This document shows, in pieces, positions 12,289-23,500 of a DNA stretch of 64,000 nt (position 1 is its first letter; each line of letters opens with the position of its first letter). The stretch is from positions 94,543-158,542 of the forward strand of contig NMRA01000682.1 of assembly GCA_002633005.1 (NCBI GenBank), read 5' to 3'. The notes beneath the pieces are model-generated. The model ran no database searches. It saw only the letters and a list, made by a program, of their open reading frames with translations, and was not told the origin of the DNA. The DNA is from Phoronis australis. Taxonomy: Eukaryota; Phoronida; Phoronidae. A program made the translations under genes and the position numbers.

Positions 12289-12501
12289 TTGCAGTTAATA
12301 TGTATGGCCATGACCGCATTTCCATTGACAGTACGAAACGTTGAACGCTGCAAGTGCAAAAAGAACATGTGTGCTGGGAAACTGAGTTTGTGCTGCAATG
12401 CTGGGTCAAACTGTACAGAAATGTGCAGCTGTGACAACTGTAGTAACATCAGCAACATTGAATGCAAAACATTGGATAGTTATTTGACAAGTCAACCCTA
12501 A
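12289..12501 (+). pseudogene. CXC-type cysteine-rich C-terminal segment
   Basis: The 70-residue frame contains a dense array: C-K-C-K-K-N-M-C, then L-C-C-N-A, N-C-T-E-M-C-S-C-D-N-C-S-N, then the stop. This spacing (CxC, CxxC, CTxxCxCxxC) resembles the tesmin-like CXC domain and the Cys-rich tails of some invertebrate transposon proteins. The upstream frame is broken. It probably marks the 3' end of the remnant starting near 10340. Confidence 0.5.
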
Positions 12502-13079
12502 ATAGACCTCCAACCCCGTTATTTCCTTTTTGTATTAAAAAGTTAATTTTATTTGTTGATTAAGTCATAGAAAGTACATACTTTGATCATTGTCATGTAT
12601 TTGTCTCATACTGCTTGATAAACGCTGTCAGAATAATTTATTATTTTCATACAGTCTTTGTGCACATTCACAGAGATCATTCAACTACCGGTATATTGTT
12701 TTTGTACTATAACGTATTTCTGGTGCATTATGCAAACAAGCTGTATTTTACACCATTAGTCAATGTTTTAGTCATTGAGGCACAAATTTTGCGCAGTCTC
12801 AAGTGTTTTGTGTTATTTTTGTTGCCTGACAATGCCAGAATAACTTCTTGTAACATTCAGACTTAGTTTGCATTTTTGCCACTAGGTGTCTCTTTACGTT
12901 TTTTAAATTTCACTGTTTACAATTAATTTACAATAGTAAAACGTGTAATGTGAGTGTAATATTGTTCAATACAATGGCACTGATGGGACCATATTACTTG
13001 TTTTACAAAAAAGTCACCAAAACTGTTGTTTTTACAAATATAAGTTTACTAAGCTCTTTGGTGATTATTATGTAACTTC

Positions 13080-14041
13080 NNNNNNNNNNNNNNNNNNNNN
13101 NNNNNNNNNNNNNNNNNNNNNNNNNNNNNNNNNNNNNNNNNNNNNNNNNNNNNNNNNNNNNNNNNNNNNNNNNNNNNNNNNNNNNNNNNNNNNNNNNNNN
13201 NNNNNNNNNNNNNNNNNNNNNNNNNNNNNNNNNNNNNNNNNNNNNNNNNNNNNNNNNNNNNNNNNNNNNNNNNNNNNNNNNNNNNNNNNNNNNNNNNNNN
13301 NNNNNNNNNNNNNNNNNNNNNNNNNNNNNNNNNNNNNNNNNNNNNNNNNNNNNNNNNNNNNNNNNNNNNNNNNNNNNNNNNNNNNNNNNNNNNNNNNNNN
13401 NNNNNNNNNNNNNNNNNNNNNNNNNNNNNNNNNNNNNNNNNNNNNNNNNNNNNNNNNNNNNNNNNNNNNNNNNNNNNNNNNNNNNNNNNNNNNNNNNNNN
13501 NNNNNNNNNNNNNNNNNNNNNNNNNNNNNNNNNNNNNNNNNNNNNNNNNNNNNNNNNNNNNNNNNNNNNNNNNNNNNNNNNNNNNNNNNNNNNNNNNNNN
13601 NNNNNNNNNNNNNNNNNNNNNNNNNNNNNNNNNNNNNNNNNNNNNNNNNNNNNNNNNNNNNNNNNNNNNNNNNNNNNNNNNNNNNNNNNNNNNNNNNNNN
13701 NNNNNNNNNNNNNNNNNNNNNNNNNNNNNNNNNNNNNNNNNNNNNNNNNNNNNNNNNNNNNNNNNNNNNNNNNNNNNNNNNNNNNNNNNNNNNNNNNNNN
13801 NNNNNNNNNNNNNNNNNNNNNNNNNNNNNNNNNNNNNNNNNNNNNNNNNNNNNNNNNNNNNNNNNNNNNNNNNNNNNNNNNNNNNNNNNNNNNNNNNNNN
13901 NNNNNNNNNNNNNNNNNNNNNNNNNNNNNNNNNNNNNNNNNNNNNNNNNNNNNNNNNNNNNNNNNNNNNNNNNNNNNNNNNNNNNNNNNNNNNNNNNNNN
14001 NNNNNNNNNNNNNNNNNNNNNNNNNNNNNNNNNNNNNNNNN
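13080..14041. other. Assembly gap
   Basis: A run of 962 undetermined bases. Nothing can be said of its content. A gene using the histone-type stem-loop downstream could be hidden here. Confidence 1.
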
Positions 14042-14304
14042 AGTCTGTTACTGCTCTTTATATTTTCAAAACTTTAATTTGTTATAGTTAATTTATTTGC
14101 TGTGCACCTCAATGAGACCAGTTCATATATATGCATTTAACACGATTAATACATTGTAAAACCATAGATTATGCACTATCAACATGAGACAAAAACAGTA
14201 CAACCCTTTATTAAAAAATGGGTTAAAGGTTAGAAACAAAGGACGAGAGCGTAGACAAGTTTCCATCACTTGCAACGTCGATTTTTTACGATGGACGTTG
14301 GATA

Positions 14305-14590
14305 AGAACATCAGTCTGGTGACAGCAACACGGAATCGTACGAAGGCGATGATTTTCGAAATTTGATTCGTTGTGTTGTTTGTCATTTTTTTCCTATAGT
14401 TCAGGATTATTTGTGGATACAGGAACTGAACGATGCAGGGTTCGTGACAACGTTGGTGAAAGGAAGGTGTTACAACTGTCATCGATATTGTCATCTCCTC
14501 TGTTTTCATCCAACCTTCCCAGATGAAAACTTGAATGAAGAGGACCTTCAGTACTTGAGTGAGCATGGTATACTGTGTGATTTATGTTGA
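14305..14590 (+). CDS. PHD-finger-like ORF, terminal coding segment
   Basis: Reading from a stop near 14302, the frame runs QSGDSNTESYEGDDF into CVVC. After 28 residues follow CYNC-HRYC-H-LL-C, then about 24 residues and CDLC just before the stop. This fits the C4-H-C3 zinc ligand order of a PHD finger (CxxC, CxxC-x4-H-x2-C, CxxC), although the loop between the first two pairs is longer than the family's usual 9-21. There is a possible splice acceptor (tttttttcctatag) at about 14386-14399, inside the first loop. The segment could be the last exon of a gene whose start is in the gap, or a retroelement ORF. Two histone-like stem-loops follow the stop. Confidence 0.4.
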
Positions 14591-14597
14591 ATTATTC

Positions 14598-14660
14598 AAC
14601 GGTCCTTTTAAGAACCATTTCACGCTATACCTACAACCAACGGCCCTTTTAAGGGCCACT
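14598..14660 (+). promoter_or_regulatory. Tandem histone-type 3' stem-loops
   Basis: The element at 14642-14657 is ggccct-ttta-agggcc with flanks caac and actca. It matches the replication-dependent histone mRNA stem-loop (six-base stem, four-base loop, AAC before and AC after). A weaker copy with one stem mismatch and the same tcaac flank lies at 14601-14616. A purine-rich cagaagaacag at 14671-14681 sits where a histone downstream element would be expected. No histone ORF precedes them; the ORF upstream is PHD-like. Confidence 0.55.
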
Positions 14661-15054
14661 CAACACTTCCCAGAAGAACAGCTCACTTGAGAATGTTGAT
14701 TTATAAACACGCTTTCGTAGTTTTCTCCGTAGGCCTATGTGAACCGTAAATCAAAAACTGTCCGATAACTATGCTGCTATTGGGCAAGCAGACGACATAA
14801 AGGGTCGGAACCGAAGTTTGAATTTTGAAATTAATTACCAGTAGCATTGCCAAAAGTACTCACAATACCAATCCTTCTACTATTGAAAGACTTTGAAAAG
14901 CGTTTCAATACCGAATTAATATAGATTAATGTTTTTTTCGCTGTTTTGGACAGTAAAGTAGATGCAAGTATTTCTCGTCAAATTACACTGACCCGGAAAC
15001 TGCAGCAGATAGGTCAGGAGAGTTCAACTCAGCTCGTAAGAATATGCTGGAGTT

Positions 15055-15650
15055 GCTAATCTGTTGTCACCTCTTTTGTACCAGGAAATTATTTCTCATT
15101 TGAACAAAAACAAAAATTGCAGATATTAGTTGCCTTCCACGACTACCCTTGAGCAGGACAGAATTTTTTCTTTGTGGATTTAGCCATGATCGGCATCAGA
15201 CGGAAAATGTCTGGTGACGTCTACCACAAAAACGCGAACCAAGTTTTTTGAGAAGCTGTGCTTGTTGCTGACGGAGGATTTGGTGGCCGTCGTTTTCCAC
15301 ACACGGTAATCTAGCAACACTTTAAAGATAATGAATTCACTCAAACCTTTTCTTGTAGGAAGTTCGTGTGTAAAGGATAGGGATTTGTTTTGTAAGTGGC
15401 AATAATCTGTCTTCAATAAAAGCAGTAAATACCGGTTTGAACCCTTTTTACTTGGTCGAACATGTTCATCAAAGTGTCCCTCCTTGGCAATGTACGTAAT
15501 GCGCTCTACATTTATTGGACGCTGGGAGCATTATTATTATTGTACCGAACACCGTTTAAGACACTACATGAATAGGAAAGAGACGAAAATCGATCGAATG
15601 CAGACAAGAATTTCAACGGATCATGCTGCCACAATAGATACTTACAAAAT
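15055..15650. repeat. Direct repeat, copy 1 (partner 18115-18675)
   Basis: About 95 % identical by eye to 18115-18675, from ctgttgtcacctctt through the shared cttccacgactacccttga, ggcatcagacgg and gaacaccgtttaagac, to tgcagacaagaatttcaac. Because LINE sequence lies directly downstream of this copy but not of the other, the LINE junction near 15660 marks a breakpoint. No domain recognised inside. Confidence 0.85.
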
Positions 15651-15689
15651 TTATCATAACCATTTTTTAACCTTCTAAGCCATACTAAT

Positions 15690-16960
15690 TTCTGTGATTT
15701 CAAAAAACATGAGATATGAATGATTTCGCAATCACCATGCTCGAAATGTTTAAAATTTCGGTCCTTGTAATTTCATCAGGTTTACCTTGCCAAATAAATT
15801 TGAAAAACATACGTTCTAATAGATAAGTGTCTTCACTTGATGGTGATGGCAGAGCTATAAAAATATGAATTATTTGATTAAGAAAAGTGAATTTATGACA
15901 GTAATTTTGCCGAGACCGATTAGTGCTCTTCTCGACCAGGTGTTTTTTTTTTGATTTTGATTTTCTTGGGTTTCCGAGTTCAATTCAATCTCGGATAGCT
16001 TGAAGTAGACAATTATTGCCAAAAACATAAATTTATTCCCACAAACATAAATTGACCTAAAGGCCATGAGATATTAACCCCTGGACATAAACGAGCGTTA
16101 CTCAATTTCCTAGCACCAATCCATATGCAATGCGTTTTGTCCATATTAGGTTTTAGTCCCGAAAACTTATAATATTGGTCCATGAGACCCATAGACTGCT
16201 TCAATGACTTGTTCGACGCATCAATTGCTAACAAACTATCATCAGCGAATTTCACACTTTTTGTTCCTGGACTCCAATTTGTATTCCCTTTATATTCTTT
16301 TTATTCTGAAACAGGTTTGTCATAATGTCCACGCATAAAATAAACAGATAATGACTTAGGGGATCCCCTTGGCTACGTAAGCGACCAATAGGAAAATATT
16401 CAGATGCGGAACCGTGTTATATAATACACTATCGAGCGAAATTGTCCAGGAAACGAATCCAATCGATGAAATTTGGATTGAAATTAAAGTAAGACAAAAC
16501 ATTTTAGATAAATTTCCATGATAAAGAGTCGAAAGCTTTTTCAAATCACCAATTACTAAGTAGTCCTGGAATATTTCCTTATGTATATTGCATCAGATCG
16601 TAAGTTATTCTTGTATTCTCACCTGTAAATCGACCTTTTATAAAACCGGTTTGATTTTACAAATCAATAAACCAATAACGCGCTTGATACGTTGTGCAGT
16701 ACGACCCGTGAGTATCTTGTAGGTTGTGTTGAGAAATAAGATAGATAGCCACTTAGTTATAAATTTTCTGGGTTTATATCCTTTTGAAATTACAGTAATA
16801 ACCCCTTGTTGTTGGCGTGCTGGTAAAACACCACGCATAAAACTATTGTTAACGGATCTTGCTAAAAAAACTGAGAGCCTTCTAAAAGAACTTGAAGAAC
16901 TCAACGGAAAACCCATCTGAACCTGCCGCTTTATTATTTTTCATATCCTTGAGTGTAGAT
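15690..16960 (-). mobile_element. LINE reverse transcriptase remnant
   Basis: On the minus strand, from high to low coordinate, the order is that of a non-LTR retrotransposon RT. First QQQGVITVISKGYKPRKF then LSILFLNTTYKILTGR (16840-16700, finger motifs). Then KAFDSLSW in another frame (about 16530, motif A). Then KFADDSLLAID (16255-16223, the catalytic motif C, here ADDS) followed by SGLKPNMDKT (about 16165). Post-RT pieces follow: ALIGLGKITVINSLFLI (15930-15870) and FKFIWQGKPDEI (about 15800-15765). Stops and frame changes show it is inactive. Confidence 0.9.
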
Positions 16961-17649
16961 TAGGCGTCAGTTACTGTGATAGAAGCATTTCACGTTTTGT
17001 ATAATCATTTTCGGGATAACGAAATGAGAGAAAGAAGTTGTTGGAGATCAACGTCATTCAACTTATCTTTGCAAGATTATAAACTTTTGTAAACATTTCC
17101 AATTTCATTTGATAGCTAAAGGCTATTAACAAAGACTATTAAGCAATATTATGCACTAAATATGAAACACTAATTTCTATACGTATCGCGACAGTCAATA
17201 AACTATATAAGAAGGTAAACTTAAGTCGATATTATCCCAATATAATATAACCAATTGAGGGGGGAGTATGACCAGCCACCTCAGCACACCGCTGTGAAAG
17301 TATTGTTCAAATCTCCAGCCAGATCCTTAAATGTATATGGGCGCCACCCTATTGTCATAAAGAAAACTAATTCTCTGACAATCAACACACACAGAGTAAT
17401 TCAGCAGTAATAGGCCTAAGCTCAAAAATCAGTTACGAGACGTCTTTAAACAGAAAATATTTCACCCCCCCAATAATTAGTTTTGTTATATTGAAAATGC
17501 GATGAGTTCAGTTTGACCTCCATCCACCATGTATGGGTAGGTCAATCTTGGAAAATAGGTTGGTCATTGGTCTCTAGAGGCATTGCAGTATAAGATGATC
17601 GCTTACTTAGAGACGTGGTAAGTTGGTTGCAGACGTTTCTAACTGATCT

Positions 17650-18060
17650 GCCAGGTCTTTATCAATGAATGAGGGAATTCCCGCCTTTCTCTGGTTAAGA
17701 ATGTTGGAATACACGGGGGTATGTGGAGACCTTAGTGACGGTTCAAGAGGGGGCGCAGACTGCTGATGTTATGGACTCCTTGAGCTTACGATCATAACAA
17801 TTTTGTTCTTTTGCTAGGATCCTGGATGACGCAAGAGTGATGGAATGCCCAGTCGCCAGTATGTGTTCCCCCCACAGCTGTTGGTCTGTCTAGTTTCTAA
17901 TGTTCTTTGAATCTTTGGTTTCTCCAATGTAGGTGTGGTTGGGATCCTGGTCACATTTCAGCTGGTATATGACCCCACATTGTGTAGCCAACGGGGTTGG
18001 GTGTTATTCAGGTACGGGGTAGTTTTGGGATTTAATGGTTATGAGCATGCTTCATACGCT
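17650..18060 (-). mobile_element. Penelope-like element, GIY-YIG endonuclease remnant
   Basis: The minus strand reads CGVIYQLKCDQDPNHTYIGETKDSKN, a stop, then EHILATGHSITLA. GVIY and TYIGET are the paired GIY and YIG motifs of this nuclease fold, and EH...GH is the usual continuation. The CDQDP insertion before the YIG half is typical of Penelope-like retroelements, which carry the nuclease after their reverse transcriptase. An in-frame stop marks it as dead. The adjacent repeat at 18115-18675 probably belongs to the same insertion. Confidence 0.85.
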
Positions 18061-18114
18061 GCAGGATTGTTGCAGCGATTCACTGAATTTGCCCAACATT
18101 GTGTCGAACATTAA

Positions 18115-18675
18115 CTAGCTGTCACCTCTTCTGTCCCAGGAAATTATCTCTCATTTGAACAAAAACAAAAATTGCAGAGATTACTTGCCTTCCACGACTA
18201 CCCTTGAGCAGGACTGAATTTTTTCTTTGTGGATTTAACCATGGTGGGCATCAGACGGAAAATGCCTGGAGACGTCTTCCACAAAAACGCGAACCAAGCT
18301 TTTTGTGAAGCTGTGCTGGTTGCTGACGGAGGATTTGGTGGCCGTCATTTACCACACACGGTAACCTAGCAACTTTAACACTTTAAAGATAATGAATTCA
18401 CTCAAAAATTTTCTTGTAGGAAGTTCGTGTGTAAAGGATAGGGATTTGTAAGTGGCAATAGTCTGACTTCAATAAAGGCAGTAAATACCGGTTTGAACCC
18501 TTTTTACTTGGTCGAACATGTACATCAAAGTGTCCCTCCTTGGCAATGTACGTAATGCGCTCTACATTTATCGGACGCTGGGAGCATGATTATTATTGTA
18601 CCGAACACCGTTTAAGACACTACATGAATAGGAAAGAGACGAAAATCGATCGAATGCAGACAAGAATTTTAACTG
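18115..18675. repeat. Direct repeat, copy 2 (partner 15055-15650)
   Basis: Second copy of the 0.56-0.6 kb repeat. It is contiguous with the Penelope-like fragment at 17650-18060 through the shared word cattaactagctgtca, which also ends the fragment at 7978-8155. This copy therefore preserves the original arrangement. Confidence 0.85.
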
Positions 18676-18689
18676 TATCTTTTAAATTA

Positions 18690-18913
18690 GAATTTTGTTT
18701 GTAAATCACCCCACTAAGGTAATTGTCTATTATGACATCAGCGCTCACAATCCAACCCTTTCCTGCGGAGCTACAGTGCTCTCGCAAGTAGACGAGTATT
18801 TTAAGCGAAGTCCTCGTCCTCGTTTTAAGAAATTAGTGACAGCCAACGGTGAAGTTGTAAAGATAATGCAAAACAATGAAGGATTTTGTTGGTTTAAAGG
18901 TATGGTAAAATAA
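18690..18913 (+). CDS. Unidentified short ORF, possible exon
   Basis: A 72-residue frame, basic in its middle (SPRPRFKKLVTANGEVVK), ends FCWFKGMVK before a stop. A donor-like aaag/gtatgg lies at about 18896-18906, so it could be an internal exon, but no partner exon was found. It begins right where the repeat at 18115-18675 ends. I do not recognise the protein. Confidence 0.2.
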
Positions 18914-19139
18914 CTACTTCAAAAAGTCTATCCAATCCACGTAAGGAATCTTGATTCTTGAGCAAGAAGAGTACAGAGGTGAAGTGTACTGTATGTCTCT
19001 GCGCATCTCATTTTTCTCACAGTTAAGACATATTATGTTATTGTATGCATATGCTTGGCGACGCAATAATGTACTAGGTGTTTCTTGTATTTTATTGTGG
19101 ATTTTTGTAAAACAACTCAAATGAAATGAGGAACTTTTC

Positions 19140-20332
19140 ATAACGGTGCTCTCTAGAGTAATGAGAGCACAAAGGTCATTTCCGTATGATACCCGTTAAG
19201 ATTTGGTGGACATACATTCAGCTACTAATAGAGGTTCATTAATTTAAAAGCAGGGGGAATAAATTCCACTCTCAGTTGCTCCCATTGATTAACAAGTTCA
19301 CCGATTTGTTTGATTTTTTTTTCTCCCGCTGGGATCGAAATTCAGCCGCTTTATCAGCCACAGCCACAGGCTTTGTAGCGGATTCTGGGAAATTCATGGA
19401 ACATGGTGTCCACGTTCATCCATTCATATTACATAATGTAAGGCATTGGTATATCCCACCGCACAGCAGAGGGAATTTGGAATGGTGTTTTAACACAGTT
19501 TTAAACAACAGTGTTCATACCAGTAGGTTGAAAACTCCCGTTCCTATTACATTGGATGAGTAGGTGGCGCTGAAAACCTGTCCATCACAAACCTGATCGT
19601 AATCTAGCGGGAAAGTGAATTTCAATACGATGCAGGTATTTCGAAATTCAGCTATTTGTTCTTGTTCCGTTTAGCTTTGTCTTGGATTTGGCTAATACTC
19701 AAAATAGTAGGCGACATGGTAAGACGTGGACAGTTTGCTTCAGCATGAAGTCATATTTATCCATAATTGAATCACTGAAAGTTGCGTAATAAATTCTTTT
19801 TATTCAATCCTTCCAGCATCATATTCCAATTATCTAGAATTAGCTGAAAAAGAAGATCTTGGATAACATGCAACTGAATACTTACTTAAAATAGTGCGAT
19901 ATCTTTAGTTTCCGATTATCAACTTTCCTGAATTACACATTGAAAACATTAAGCATTTGACGATATACTCTTAAGTTTTCGCCAATCATTAGTCCATAAA
20001 ATGAGTCTCACACATATTTGCGGTTTCACTACCAAAATTACAGCAAGTTCATACCTAAGAGAAGGTCAAGGGCGTGCCATGAGCTGTGGTTGCCATATTG
20101 GTTGCACGCTTTTGAAATTCAACAATGTTTCTGTACTCAGTTTGATGTCCTCCGGCTTACCTGTATACACTGTACATGTACGTAACACTACGCTTAGCGT
20201 TCTTTTAATTATTATGAAGTGCAGAGAATTCCCTTTGAGAAGCAAACACACAATTGTCAATATGTCATTCCAGTTACGTTCAAGCGATGTTGGATAAGAG
20301 AGAACTCATTATGTTCATGTTAAAAAAGACTT
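19140..20332. other. 3' flank of the ZP gene; possible poly(A) signal
   Basis: On the minus strand this follows the ZP stop codon. The first clear AATAAA on that strand is at 19804-19799, about 530 bases beyond the stop. Short plus-strand ORFs (19276-19563, 20001-20297) have no recognisable domain. Confidence 0.35.
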
Positions 20333-20520
20333 TTAAGTGTAAAACGGGTTGTCTTTTCCAGGCATAAGGACCTGCTTCTTCGCCTGTGACCCAAAGTAGG
20401 CAGCGACGCCAATGGTTATCACGAGAAGTACAGCAAGTACAACGACAACCACGTAGAAAACGGTGTTGCTGGTATACCCAGCACAAAGAGGTTGCAGATC
20501 TGTCTTGTTCTCGTTGCTTT
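20333..20520 (-). CDS. ZP gene coding exon 10 (transmembrane helix, tail)
   Basis: Acceptor TGCATGTATATTTCAG; two bases complete Glu316. Encodes a short stalk with a Cys, the helix VFYVVVVVLAVLLVITIGVA, and the tail GSQAKKQVLMPGKDNPFYT before TAA (20335-20333). The basic residues just after the helix fit a type I orientation. Confidence 0.92.
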
Positions 20521-23500
20521 CTGAAATATACATGCAGAGAACGCCTCTGAGTATACTCTGCAAGATTGCACGTGTTTGATATGGCGCTCGTGTACATTTA
20601 CTGTACAGAGGGTGAGTGAAAGACTGAATGTGAGAGGGGTTTTCTAAAAATATGTAACGTGTAATTAAACTATCTACTACGATTGATCAGCCAAATTCAA
20701 GACGACCAATCAAGCGGTATGTCAAAGTCTGAAATATTACATGAGCACTCTTCAGAAACCTGCTCAGAGTTCAAATGCCACCCAATCTGCAGTTATGCAA
20801 TTAAGAACGCCCGTCAAACATCGTAAAAAGCGCCCGCACGGTAAAGATCGAGAATAACACTAGAACAAGTTACTCTTTGAACGAATGTCGCTAAGCTTGG
20901 GGTTGTCTGGACGCAATTTGCCCCACTTGTGACATCTTATTCCACCTTGTACATGTACATGTACTTGTTCTAGAATAACTTGTGTCACATCTCATCCTAG
21001 AGGTCTCAAAAATGGCGCAAGGCGGTTACATAGACTTAATTTTTTCGCGCCGTATTCACATCAGCTGTCCGTTCTTATGCACAAATTCCGCCTTGGGCAA
21101 GTTATCGGATATACATATACGTGTGGACGCTCCGCTTAAAGTGCGCTAAGTTGCAGTAGTGCCAGTTGTTCCGACTGCGAGCCGGAACTTTTACTCAACC
21201 TTTTCGAGCCAGGGTAACTTGCTCTAGAGTATCGGTGTGTGTCCGTAAACGAGGGGCAAGACGGACGTAATTATTATTCAGATGCCGTTACATTGAGATG
21301 AGACATCTTTTTTGTGCCGTATTTGCATCAGGCGTTCATTGTCTTGCACGAATCTACAACTTCCGCCTTGCGCTAGTTAAAGTGGGGCAAGTTGGACTAG
21401 TACAAATTGTTCTAGGGTATCGATGTCAGTGTGAGAAAGGGACTATAATGTCCCCACTCAAAGGGGGCCACTGTTTACTTGAGGTTTTTCAGGCTCGTTT
21501 TACGTAACGGTCAAAATACGGATCTTAGGATTCCCTCTAAGAATGCAATGCAACACTGGGGGAGTTAATCGTCCTCCTAGGTGGACCTCAAGGTGACTTC
21601 TTATTTATTTTTCAAACGATCCTTCTCCTTTTCTTCGTAAGTCGCAAGTGTAATCTTCCAAATACATTTTTCATTAACACATTTGATATAATACGGTAAA
21701 CACGTGATGTAATTTTCACGCATTCGAATCCCACAGCCATGGCAAGCGCATTCTCAAGTCCCAATGATTCTGCAGACGCTGGTACAACTGAGTGCAAAAT
21801 GCTTCGCATCGCTTTCGTCAGACAATTTCGCACAGTTAATCTGTAAAGCGATCCTGTTCCTCGTAAAATTACGCTAGTCCTTCACTACTTTCTGTTGGTA
21901 AACTGAAAAACACTGTTGATGTCGCCATGAGTTGGACTGAGAGATTTACAGACTGGTCACGAAAAAGGAAGACAAACGCGTCGGGGAATTGCAAAAGTGC
22001 AAGTTACGAGGAATAAGGAAGTCAATCCATACAATCAAAATATTTACTTCTCATGACTTTTGCTGTGAGTACTAATCTAACAAATATCCTCATAATGGAT
22101 GTTGATTGTTAACTCTCCAGTTCTTAGTACAAGTAAATAAGCTGATACTGAAACGACAGTTCGTTAATGGGACTTTTTTCTTATCTGACTGCAGGGGACC
22201 ATCCTTGTCCCTTGCGGCTCGGGAATGTCTGCGCTCAAAATTCCTTTATGTCGCAGGCTATTCCCCTCTCACCGATGTATATTCCCCATCCGCACCATTT
22301 TAACGCCCACAAACATAATTCTTATCATGTGTCTGTTCCAAAAAACTGACTAAGCTAAGACAAATCTTAACTTATAGTAAATTTTAACATAAAAACTTAA
22401 ATTTGTCTAAAGATCGTTTCAAGAAATAGGTCTTAAGTTTGAGTTAAGTTTATGATAAACGTTTTGTCTTGATTTTGAATGTCTTATTGCATGTGGCAGT
22501 TTCAGAGTATGGAAGTTAAGACAAATCTGAGACTTAAGTCAAAAATGAACTTAAGTCTATGTACTTTCTGCTCCTACATGTACACATTCTTCATTGTCCG
22601 CGAAAGTTACAATTATTCTTTACCCTCGTCCGCCGTTACCATCTTTTGGGATAGTTAACATTACCTTATATAAACCCCTGACCTCAAATAGATTCAAAAC
22701 GTATTCCCGCCATTTTTCTGTTATTCATTCTTAACAAAATTGTTTCTCTATTTCTGCCATTAAGCGATAAAATAAAATAAAAAAAATCAAATAGTCATGA
22801 ACAGAAAGTATATTTTAGCGATACAGTGTGACATGCATGTAGCATTCCCATTCTCGTGAGGACTCATCTCGTGAACACCAATATAAGTTTTTCAATGAAA
22901 CTTGATAATCTAGATAACATTCACAGTTTTGTTGTGAAAATATATTTGCGTCTAATGTTTACGATATTCAAATAATTAATTGAGAAATAGAACCTGTAAC
23001 CGTTAGAGGTTAACACTGACAAAGATAGTTCAGCAGCTCAAGCAACGAAATTGTCCTTGAGAACGGAACTAGCACTGGAGTGAAGGGACAGGGTTGGTAT
23101 GCAGTCGTGAACAATGACTTGTGTCTGGTATGGGAGAGGAGAACATGTGTCCGTGAGAGCGGAATGCCTAACGTGCCTTAGCCTGAAAGGAGTCTTGCGT
23201 GCGGGCAGGTCACTGCATGGCAAGAACCCTGGAGTAGGTTACAACTCTTGATCATGCGTGAGTTCGAATTTTACCCTTTTTACAGCATTCGTTCTAAGAA
23301 ATGTACTCACCTTTCCTAACAGACACGGTGAAATTGGCTTGGACAAAAATGACATTTCCTTGGCGAACGTCACGTCTTCTTCGTTTTAACGAGCAGGTGC
23401 TCTAAAATACGTTTAGAACACTTTTATCCAGTTAATTCACAACGAAGGTTATCATACTGCTTTTAATATAAAGGACCTATGATCGACCTCGCAGGCCTAG

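Noticed and set aside
23038-23223. 61-codon minus-strand ORF between exons 9 and 10
   Set aside because: An acceptor-like CCTTTCAG exists, but the required frame hits a stop within five codons; exon 9 joins exon 10 perfectly without it.
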